This document shows positions 9,434 to 16,634 of a DNA stretch of 64,000 bases, in pieces. This DNA comes from Tannerella forsythia. GTDB lineage: Bacteria; Bacteroidota; Bacteroidia; Bacteroidales; Tannerellaceae. Each line of letters begins with the position of its first letter. The stretch's first letter is position 1. A program made the position numbers and the translations under genes. Under the pieces are notes generated by a model. That model worked only from the letters and a program-made list of their open reading frames with translations. It was not told the origin of the DNA and made no database searches. The stretch is from the NCBI RefSeq assembly GCF_001006485.1, contig NZ_JUET01000058.1, positions 372,001 through 436,000 of the forward strand, read 5' to 3'.

Positions 9434-10366
9434 TTAGAAGTTAATATTAAGACCTGCCATCACCGTAGCGCGGGGCATCGGGTATCCGGCGTTCATTTCA
9501 TATGTTTGTGCCAGCAGGTTTTCACCTCTTACCCAGAAACCAAGCCATTGAGCAGCACGGAACGAAGCGCAAAGATTCCACAAAACGAAATTTTCCGTTG
9601 CGACAGGGGCAGTAGAAGTGTAAAGTCCTGCGATGTGCTGAAGTCCAGTCGATACATTCCAGCGGTCTTTCGAGAATGCAGCTCCGGCGTAGAGCTTATG
9701 TTCGGGGGCAGCCACCCTTCGTAACGGTTCTTCAAAGCAAAGGAGGTCACACCGCGTGTAATGTGCTGGTCGCCTTCCAACAACGGGGCGGATGCGGGAC
9801 TGGGATAGGTGGCATTGAAGTGCGTCACGTTCACATCGGCATAAGTATTCCAGTTGTCGTTCAGTTCATAGCCCAACTTGACGTAACTGCTATACTGTTC
9901 AAAGGGCATGTTTTCACAATGCCCGTCGGTCCGGTTGTACGAACCGCAAAGGACGCCGGAGAAACGTTCTTTGCGGATGCGGTTAGTCAGTTCCGTTTCC
10001 AGCGTATTGTAAGAACCGTAGCCGGTATGTAGATGGGTGCGCACACCGTCTTCGTGCATCTTACGGGTAACGATGTTAATAACGCCTCCCATGGCATCGG
10101 AACCATAGAGCACGGAGGCCGGACCGCGAAGCACTTCCACCTGATCTGCCAACAAGGTTTGATAGGCGTCGGCTATCGGATGTCCAAAGATACCGGCATA
10201 CTGCGGATGTCCGTCTATCAGCACCATCAGTCTTGCGTTATCTCCGGAAAGTCCGCGTAGTGATATACCACCTGCCGCACCGTTCGATACACCGTAACCC
10301 ATGACCCCACGCGAGGTAGTGAATAATCCGGGCACTTGCTCTGAAAGAAATTGTTCTTGTTTATTG
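9434..10366 (-). pseudogene. TonB-dependent outer-membrane receptor remnant
   Basis: The minus strand carries a plug-domain segment (GYGVSNGAAGGISLRGLSGD, LIDGHPQYAG, VEVLRGPASVLYGSDAMGG, VINIVTRK) and a few strands of the barrel down to about 9720. The frame then changes, and the last ~85 residues of a receptor (HKLYAGAAFSKDRWN to the terminal ATVMAGLNINF) follow to a stop at 9434. The bulk of the barrel is missing: about 300 residues remain of a usual 650 or more. At the 5' end, near 10366, an in-frame stop precedes the plug, so the signal peptide is lost. It is an internally deleted, 5'-truncated receptor gene, probably of siderophore/cobalamin type, stranded beside the integration site. 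Confidence 0.8.
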
Positions 10367-10370
10367 ATTC

Positions 10371-10532
10371 AAAGATACTGTTTTTACCTTGTTCCACCAA
10401 GCAAAGTCTATACTTTCATGTACCCATGGATCGCGGGATAGCTGGAAACTATTTGGGAATATCCCTAAAACAAGAAAAAATCAATCGTTTAATAATCAAC
10501 TTTTTAGATATTTGTTTCGTACCCAGACCCGG
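10371..10532. repeat. Related-island right end plus att core (occupied site)
   Basis: Bases 10371-10460 resemble 21053-21137 (shared blocks ACTGTTTTT, TTGTTCCACCAAG, TTTCATG), and both are followed after about 55-60 bases by the same 14-bp core, GTACCCAGACCCGG (10519-10532 here). Because this copy lies outside the current island, it looks like the right end of an earlier, related element in the same tRNA gene. Confidence 0.65.
10519..10532. other. attL core of the genomic island
   Basis: GTACCCAGACCCGG is identical to 21191-21204, the 3' end of the tRNA-Leu gene (acceptor and T-stem bases read on the plus strand). It marks the left edge of an island of about 10.7 kb; the integrase gene begins 244 bases inside. 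Confidence 0.8.
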
Positions 10533-10664
10533 TACAAAGTATGTATAATAAGAGAAACAAAAAGAATATATTATGCTGACAATCAGTTATTTATAATTTT
10601 CTTATATTTGGCAATTTTGCTCATTTTTACCTGTTTTTGGTTGAATAGTACACTTTTAGTACAC

Positions 10665-10694
10665 TTTGATATTCGGAACTTTTTAGTATCTTTG
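10665..10694 (+). promoter_or_regulatory. Integrase promoter
   Basis: TTTG at 10665-10668 and TATCTTTG at 10687-10694, spaced by 18 bases, fit the Bacteroidetes consensus. A short direct repeat, AGTACACTTT (about 10647-10667), overlaps the -33 element and could be an operator or an integrase arm site. Confidence 0.5.
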
Positions 10695-10775
10695 CAAAAT
10701 AAGAAAACATCTGAAAATAAATGAGTTAATGATTTTACTCGGTTCTATACTCATTCAGGTACATAACTATCAATT

Positions 10776-11999
10776 ATGGCAAAGTTAGAAAATAAAGCAA
10801 AGGAAAACCCGAAATTGGAGCAAAATGTGCTTTCTGATGGTCGGATAAGTCTGTATCTGGAGTATTATCTCGGTAGAGAAGAAACACCAGTTTTAGATGA
10901 CAACAGCAATCCCGTTTTGTACGAAACAGGCAAAATGACAGGTAAGCCCAAAGTTCACATTAAACACAACAGGCGAAAAGAGAATTTGCAGTTGTATTTG
11001 ATAGCTAAGCCCCGTACCCCTGTGGAACGGCAACAGAACAAAGAAACGCTTGAACTGGCTGCCAAGATCCGTGCAGAGCGTGAACAGCAGTTTAAGGAGA
11101 GCATGCTTGGCTATCGTTTGAAGAAGGATAGAAATATCAATTTCTTGGACTATTATGAGGCTTATATTGACAGTTACACCAAGAAAGACCTGCGAATGAT
11201 AAAGATAGCCTTGAATCGTTTTAAGGATTTTCTGAAAGAGCAATACCCACTCTATGAGTTTGGCATTAAGCCCGACTTGATAACCAAAGATATGATGGAA
11301 CACTTTGTTGAATATCTGCAATCAAGAAGTGTGGGTGAGGGAGCAAAGAGTATTTACCAGCGTTTCAAGAAAGTGGTGCGTTATGCTATCGACCACGAAG
11401 TGATGTTGAAAGACCCTTGCAAGGGGGTGGTTTGCAAAGTAGATGAACAGATTTTGCGCAAAGATGTGTTGTCAATGGATGAGATACAATCACTGATTCA
11501 ATGCCATTATGATAATGAAAATCCCAATGTCAGGCGAGCCTTTATCCTTTGTCTGTATTGTGGGCTACGCTTCTGCGATGTGAAAGACTTGACTTATAAG
11601 AACATAGATTACACTAATCGTCTTTTGAAATTTGAGCAGAACAAAACTAAAGGGCATTCAGCACATAGTGGTGTGGTCATTCCTCTGAATGATGGATTAT
11701 TGTCATTGGTTGGTGAGGCACCTGACGATTTGAATACCTCCATATTCAATCTTCCATCTTATGAGAGTTGTTGCAAATCTGTGAAACGGTGGGTAAAACG
11801 TGCAGGCATCAATAAACACATCAGTTGGCATTGCGCTCGCCATAGCTTTGCAGTGAACATACTAAACAATGGCGCTAACATCAAAACTGTCGCCAGTTTA
11901 TTAGGGCATAGTGGGTTGAAACACACCGAAAAATATACTCGTGCTGTGGATAAGTTGAAGTCGGAGGCTATCAATAGTTTGCCAGAATTGAAATTATAG
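10776..11999 (+). CDS. Tyrosine-type site-specific recombinase (island integrase)
   Basis: A 407-residue integrase of the Bacteroidetes phage/transposon type. N-terminal arm-binding region; a SAM-like core-binding domain around residues 115-215 (FLDYYEAYIDSYTKKDLRMI...); and a C-terminal catalytic domain. Catalytic residues are visible: Arg in CLYCGLRFCDVKDL, HCARH (HxxR), GHSGLKHT (second His) and Tyr in EKYTRAVD. ATG at 10776 follows the 10665-10694 promoter. The gene lies just inside the attL core at 10519, the normal position for an island integrase using a tRNA 3' end. It is intact, so excision could still be possible. Confidence 0.92.
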   Translation: MAKLENKAKENPKLEQNVLSDGRISLYLEYYLGREETPVLDDNSNPVLYETGKMTGKPKVHIKHNRRKENLQLYLIAKPRTPVERQQNKETLELAAKIRAEREQQFKESMLGYRLKKDRNINFLDYYEAYIDSYTKKDLRMIKIALNRFKDFLKEQYPLYEFGIKPDLITKDMMEHFVEYLQSRSVGEGAKSIYQRFKKVVRYAIDHEVMLKDPCKGVVCKVDEQILRKDVLSMDEIQSLIQCHYDNENPNVRRAFILCLYCGLRFCDVKDLTYKNIDYTNRLLKFEQNKTKGHSAHSGVVIPLNDGLLSLVGEAPDDLNTSIFNLPSYESCCKSVKRWVKRAGINKHISWHCARHSFAVNILNNGANIKTVASLLGHSGLKHTEKYTRAVDKLKSEAINSLPELKL

Positions 12000-12033
12000 C
12001 TATAACTTTTGTCGTTATTTAACAAATTATGAT

Positions 12034-12041
12034 TATTTTTG
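12034..12041 (+). promoter_or_regulatory. -7 box upstream of hsdM
   Basis: TATTTTTG fits TAnnTTTG; TTTG at 12008-12011 lies 22 bases upstream, slightly longer than usual. It would drive the hsdM operon, giving a leader of about 42 bases. Confidence 0.45.
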
Positions 12042-12089
12042 CATACCTGCAAACATCCATGTTATGGGTGGTAAATAAGCAAAAAAACA

Positions 12090-13655
12090 ATGGCGAAGAA
12101 ACAGATAAAGTCCAAGACAATCGAAGAAACGCTTTGGGAATCAGCGAACAAGTTACGTGGTTCTGTTGAGCCTTCAGAATATAAGCATGTAGTGTTGAGT
12201 CTCACCTTCCTGAAGTATGCTTACGACCGCTTTATGGAGCGACGCAATGAATTGATAGCAGAGGGGAAAGAGGCTTTTACCGACAACCCGGTGTTCTACA
12301 ATGCCAAGAATGTGTTTTACCTAGAACCAGAAAGTCGTTGGGATTATCTTATTGAGAATGCTAAACAGAACGATATTGCCATCAAAATAGACAAGGCTTT
12401 GGCAAAAGTGGAACAGAGCAACGCAACACTAAAAGGTGCTCTTCCAAACAACTATTACAGCGGACTTTCACTTGACCGTACTAAACTTGCTGCCTTGCTC
12501 GATGAAATTAACAAGCTTGACACGCTGAAAGACCCAGAAAACGACCTCATTGGTAGGGTTTACGAATATTTTCTTGGCAAGTTTGCCATAGCCGAAGGCA
12601 AGGGCAAAGGAGAATACTACACCCCTAAAAGCATTGTAAACCTGATTGCCGAAATGATAGAGCCTTATCGTGGAAAGATTTACGACCCTTGTTGTGGCTC
12701 TGGTGGCATGTTTGTGCAGAGTATGAAGTTTATAGAGGCGCATCATGGCAACAAGCGCGACATCTCTGTCTATGGGCAAGAATATACCAACACCACTTAC
12801 AAGCTGGCAAAGATGAATCTCGCCATTCGCGGTATAGCCTGTAATTTGGGCGAGATGGCTGCCGACACCTTTCACAATGACCAACACAAGGACTTGAAAG
12901 CCGACTTTATTATGGCAAATCCACCCTTCAATCAGAAAGGTTGGCGGGCAGATAACGAGTTGGTGGACGATTCTAGATGGTTGGGGTATGATACGCCCCC
13001 AACTAGCAATGCCAACTATGGGTGGATATTGAACATTGTAAGTAAACTATCTGCCAATGGCACGGCTGGCTTTCTGTTGGCGAATGGTGCATTGAGTGGC
13101 GATGGAACAGAGTTGGCTATTCGTAAGCAGCTTATCCAGAACCACGTGGTGGAGGCGATTGTGATTTTACCTCGTAACATGTTCTATTCTACCGACATCA
13201 GCGTTACGCTTTGGATTCTTAACAACAATAAGAAAGCGCGCATGGTGGAACAGAATGGTAAGCTGGTACGTTATCGTAATCGCGAGAACGAAGTGCTGTT
13301 TATCGACCTGCGCCAATGGGGCGAGCCGTTTGAGAAGAAATATATTCAGTTCTCTACTGAACAGATAGGCCAGATAGCTAAGAATTTCCACAACTGGCAA
13401 CGCGAAGGCCATAAAGAGACTTATCGCAATGAACCTGAATATTGCTACTCTGCCACTACGGAAGAGATAGAGCAGAAAGGTTGGAGCCTTGTACCAAGCA
13501 AATATATCGAGTTTTGTAATCGCGATGAGCAAGTGGACTTTGACACCAAGATGAAGCAATTGCAACAAGAAATGCGCGACCTGTTGCAACAGGAGGAAGA
13601 GAACAAATTGCAGTTGAAGGAACTATTTAATTCATTAGGCTATGCACTCGAATAA
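12090..13655 (+). CDS. hsdM: Type I restriction-modification system, DNA methyltransferase subunit
   Basis: 521-residue adenine-N6 methyltransferase subunit. The N-terminal HsdM helical domain (TIEETLWESANKLRGSVEPS, VVLSLTFLKYAYDRF) is followed by an N6-MTase core. The SAM-binding motif is IYDPCCGSGGMFVQS (about residue 195-205), and the catalytic motif is FIMANPPFNQ (NPPF, about residue 275). The region ahead, GKGEYYTPKSIVNLI, is typical of the family. It acts with HsdS as the modification enzyme and with HsdR as the restriction complex. ATG 12090 is followed by a full-length frame whose end overlaps the RhuM remnant at 13642 by 14 bases. Confidence 0.96.
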   Translation: MAKKQIKSKTIEETLWESANKLRGSVEPSEYKHVVLSLTFLKYAYDRFMERRNELIAEGKEAFTDNPVFYNAKNVFYLEPESRWDYLIENAKQNDIAIKIDKALAKVEQSNATLKGALPNNYYSGLSLDRTKLAALLDEINKLDTLKDPENDLIGRVYEYFLGKFAIAEGKGKGEYYTPKSIVNLIAEMIEPYRGKIYDPCCGSGGMFVQSMKFIEAHHGNKRDISVYGQEYTNTTYKLAKMNLAIRGIACNLGEMAADTFHNDQHKDLKADFIMANPPFNQKGWRADNELVDDSRWLGYDTPPTSNANYGWILNIVSKLSANGTAGFLLANGALSGDGTELAIRKQLIQNHVVEAIVILPRNMFYSTDISVTLWILNNNKKARMVEQNGKLVRYRNRENEVLFIDLRQWGEPFEKKYIQFSTEQIGQIAKNFHNWQREGHKETYRNEPEYCYSATTEEIEQKGWSLVPSKYIEFCNRDEQVDFDTKMKQLQQEMRDLLQQEEENKLQLKELFNSLGYALE

Positions 13656-14191
13656 TCAAATCATGATATACCAGTCTGAGGACGGGCAGACGCAGGTGGA
13701 TGTACGCCTGGAGAACGAAACGGTGTGGCTTACACAGGCTCAGATGGTGGAGCTTTTTCAAACCACCAAACAGAATGTAAGTCTGCATGTCGGTAATGTT
13801 TTTAGGGAGGGCGAACTGGAGCAAGAGTCAACTGTCAAGGAATACTTGACTGTTCAAAATGAAGGAGAAAGAAAAGTCTCGCGTAAGGTTAAATACTACA
13901 ACCTTGACGTCATCATTTCCGTTGGCTACCGTGTAAAAAGCAAACGCGGTACTGCTTTCCGCATCTGGGCCAACAATGTGTTAAAGCAATATCTCATTAA
14001 GGGCTATGCCGTGAACGAGCGTATGCGCAAGGAGCAGATTGGCGAGTTGCGCCAACTGGTTGGTATGCTTGGGCGCACCATACAGCACCCTTGTTGCGCT
14101 CACGCTGATGATTGCCGAGAGCCGAACAGAAGAAAAGGACGTTATGGTGAAAGTTGTGGTTAACCTGATAAACAAAAACAACTATGAGTAA
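13642..14191 (+). pseudogene. RhuM family gene with internal deletion and frameshift
   Basis: The first ~142 codons encode a typical RhuM N-terminus (MIYQSEDGQTQVDVRLENET, TVWLTQAQMVELFQTTKQNV, then NLDVIISVGYRVKSKRGTAF and QLVGMLGRTIQ). After about 14085 the frame gives non-family residues to a stop at 14163, while frame +1 reads LVALTLMIAESRTEEKDVMV and ends VVNLINKNNYE at 14189-14191, which looks like the authentic C-terminus. The middle part, normally carrying Fic-like HPFxDGNKR sequence, is gone. RhuM genes commonly sit between hsdM and hsdS in type I loci; their role is not established. Here the product is probably a truncated 173-residue protein or nothing functional. Confidence 0.75.
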
Positions 14192-15278
14192 AGCGGAGTA
14201 TAAACGTTTAGGCGATTTTATCAGAGAGGTGAATGTTCGTAATCGGGAGTTGAAGGTGACGAACTTACTGGGCGTAAGCATATCAAAGGAGTTTATGCCA
14301 TCTATTGCCAATATCATTGGCACAGATATGTCTGCTTACAAAATTGTAGAGCGAGGACAGTTTGTGTATATTTCCGACACTTCACGCCGCGGGGATAAAA
14401 TTGCGATTGCCTTGTTGGATGCTTATGATAACGCTATAATCTCTCAGGCTTATACTGTTTTTGAGGTAATTGACCACGAACAACTGTTGCCTGAATATTT
14501 GTTGATGTGGTTTCGCCGTCCAGAGTTCGACCGTTATGCCCGTTTTCATTCGCATGGTAGCGCTCGTGAGATTTTCGATTGGAATGAATTGTGTGAAGTG
14601 CGGCTCCCAATCCCCACCATCGAACGCCAATGTGAAATCGTAAATGAATACAAAACGCTATCCCATCGCATTCGCCTAAATGAGCAGATGATCAAAACGC
14701 TAGAAGAAACAGCCCAAGCCCTCTATCGTAAAATGTTTGTCGACAACATAGATAAAGAAAATCTGCCTGATGGATGGAGAATGGGGACGTTGGGGGAGGT
14801 TGCTACATTTAAGTATGGGAGACTCGCAGTCAAGCATACAAAAAGTGTTGAGTTTCCATATCCTGTTTTTAGCGGTTATGGCATAACAGGATACACAAAC
14901 GAATACTCATTAAAAGAGCCAACAATCGTAATTATTGCTCGTGGTGATGCCGGAGCGGGTAAAATTTATATGTCCCCCAAAGAATGTTTCCTATCAAATC
15001 TTGCTATTTCCATTGAGACAAAAGAGCGATTCATAAAAGAATACTTGTACTATCATTTGCTGGTTTCAGATACAATGGCATTACGCTCAGGCTCAGCACA
15101 AGCTCAGATAACGATTAACAATATTGAATCGTTTGAAGTAATGATACCCGAAATAGATATTTGCATTGACTTCTCTCATAAAGTTGATACACTATATAAA
15201 AATATAATCTTGTATAAACAAGAAAACGAAAAACTAACCGAGTTACAGTCTTTGCTTTTAGCGAAGATGGTGCAATAA
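14184..15278 (+). CDS. hsdS: Type I restriction-modification system, specificity subunit
   Basis: 364-residue HsdS with two target recognition domains. TRD1 covers about residues 1-150 (YKRLGDFIREVNVRNRELK, VTNLLGVSISKEF, GQFVYISDTSRRG), ending in the conserved spacer EVRLPIPTIERQCEIVNEYK with a coiled coil to about 190 (RLNEQMIKTLEETAQALYRK). TRD2 begins near GWRMGTLGEVATFKYGR and ends with a second coiled coil (YKQENEKLTELQSLLLAKMV). It sets the bipartite DNA target for HsdM and HsdR. ATG 14184 lies within the end of the RhuM remnant. I see no second, silent hsdS copy or inverted repeats of the kind used for phase-variable shuffling. Confidence 0.93.
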   Translation: MSKAEYKRLGDFIREVNVRNRELKVTNLLGVSISKEFMPSIANIIGTDMSAYKIVERGQFVYISDTSRRGDKIAIALLDAYDNAIISQAYTVFEVIDHEQLLPEYLLMWFRRPEFDRYARFHSHGSAREIFDWNELCEVRLPIPTIERQCEIVNEYKTLSHRIRLNEQMIKTLEETAQALYRKMFVDNIDKENLPDGWRMGTLGEVATFKYGRLAVKHTKSVEFPYPVFSGYGITGYTNEYSLKEPTIVIIARGDAGAGKIYMSPKECFLSNLAISIETKERFIKEYLYYHLLVSDTMALRSGSAQAQITINNIESFEVMIPEIDICIDFSHKVDTLYKNIILYKQENEKLTELQSLLLAKMVQ

Positions 15279-15288
15279 TATATTGTTT

Positions 15289-16452
15289 ATGATTACAAAA
15301 TATGCTTATGTAGATGAGTTTGGTGCCTTCGGCTATAATTTTGAGAATGAAGGTTGCACTACACATTTTATCATAACTGCTATCATTGTAGATGAAAATG
15401 ATATTCCAGTGGTAAAAGAAAATGTTGAAACAATCCGAAATAAATATTTTCCTAATGGTGAGATTAAATCAAGCCGCATAGGAAAAGATCATCGCAAGCG
15501 TATTTCGATATTAAATGAACTGAAAGCGTTGCCTTTTAAAATACTTGTATTAGTATGTGATAAAAGAAAGATTCACGAACAATCAGGGTTGAGATTTAAA
15601 CCTTCTTTCTATAAGTTTATCAATAATCTTGTCTACCAAGAATTGAGAACTAGTTTCAGTAATTTAGTTATTGTTGCAGATGAGGTAGGACAAAATGAAT
15701 ACTTACAGTCTTTTGCCAGATATATAAGAGAACGTGAAGTTCCATTGACTTTTTTTGATAAAAGTCTTTTCCGGTTTGAAGACAGCAAAGACAATTTGAT
15801 AATCCAGGTAGCTGATATTGTTGCAGGTTCACTTGCCTATAATTATGATGAGCATAAGAAGAAAAGGGCAAATGGTAATAATTATAAATCAATATTGTCG
15901 TCTAAAATTCTTATGATTAAGGAGTTTCCGCAAACCTTTGCGAACTTTGATATTCAACATAATGATTTAGATCCTCTATATAATGCTCAAATTGCAGACA
16001 TTTGTTATCGGAAAGCTAAATTTTATATCGAAACTCATAAAGGTTCTGATAATGTAGAAGAAAAGCAAAAGATTGCAGTTCTTGAGTATTTGTTGTTCCG
16101 TTTTATGAACAGGTCTCCACGCAAGTATATTCCAACAAAGGAGTTAATAAACCAACTCTGCTATTTAGGGTTTGACAAGATGACTATTCATGTATTTCGG
16201 GCAAAAATCATAGCAAAACTTAGAGATAGCGGAGTGATTATTTCTAGTAGTCCTGATGGCTATAAAATACCTTCTTCGGAAAAAGAGTTAAATGATTTTA
16301 TTAATCGTGGTATAACTATTATTCTTCCAATGCTTTCGCGCTTAAAGAAGTGCAACGACATTATCAAGTTGGGAACGTCTGGAAACGTTGATCTGTTCCA
16401 AAAAACTGAATACCAAATTTTAGCAAACATGTTTCAAGATAATAATAAATAG
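15289..16452 (+). CDS. DUF3800 domain protein inside the type I RM operon
   Basis: 387 residues. The N-terminal half has the DUF3800 pattern: YAYVDEFGAFGY at residues 5-16 (an Asp-Glu pair at the first strand), an internal NLVIVADEVGQNEY acid pair, and SKDNLIIQVADIVAGSLAYN, the characteristic Q-x-ADxxxG helix. This resembles an RNase H-like fold with four acidic positions, so nuclease activity is a reasonable inference but not shown. The C-terminal ~130 residues (about 265-387) are Lys-rich, look like a winged-helix region (YIPTKELINQLCYLGFDKMT...) and differ from the minimal domain. ATG 15289 is preferred over TTG 15283. It is 10 bases after hsdS, with the stop abutting a gene remnant, and upstream of hsdR. 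It is AT-richer than hsdM and hsdR. Confidence 0.75.
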   Translation: MITKYAYVDEFGAFGYNFENEGCTTHFIITAIIVDENDIPVVKENVETIRNKYFPNGEIKSSRIGKDHRKRISILNELKALPFKILVLVCDKRKIHEQSGLRFKPSFYKFINNLVYQELRTSFSNLVIVADEVGQNEYLQSFARYIREREVPLTFFDKSLFRFEDSKDNLIIQVADIVAGSLAYNYDEHKKKRANGNNYKSILSSKILMIKEFPQTFANFDIQHNDLDPLYNAQIADICYRKAKFYIETHKGSDNVEEKQKIAVLEYLLFRFMNRSPRKYIPTKELINQLCYLGFDKMTIHVFRAKIIAKLRDSGVIISSSPDGYKIPSSEKELNDFINRGITIILPMLSRLKKCNDIIKLGTSGNVDLFQKTEYQILANMFQDNNK

Positions 16453-16609
16453 ATGGACAAGTTATACATAATGACAAGAATAATTGATCTGAGATCTGCG
16501 TGGCCTCATGAGGCAAATGATTTCACGAAATCTACACAAACGAGAATCTTGGTCAAAAGCTTATAGTTGGTTTTTAGAAAAAGCAATTGGGTTTAAAGTG
16601 ATTGCTTAA
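16453..16609 (+). pseudogene. N- and C-terminal remnant of a deleted gene (DUF4268-like start)
   Basis: ATG 16453 abuts the DUF3800 stop and encodes MTRIIDLRSAWPHEANDFTK, reminiscent of the WPHEAxDFT start of DUF4268-type proteins found in type I RM loci, before a stop at 16564-16566. Frame +1 then reads AYSWFLEKAIGFKVIA to a stop at 16607-16609, like a C-terminus. The middle of the gene is deleted. The family link is from memory and is tentative. Confidence 0.45.
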
Positions 16610-16634
16610 AAAAAATGATTAATAGATAATACTT

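Noticed and set aside
10776-15278. Tyrosine recombinase as an hsdS-shuffling invertase
   Set aside because: There is only one hsdS, I see no inverted hsdS copies or inverted repeats near it, and the recombinase sits beside the att core, so an island integrase is the better reading.
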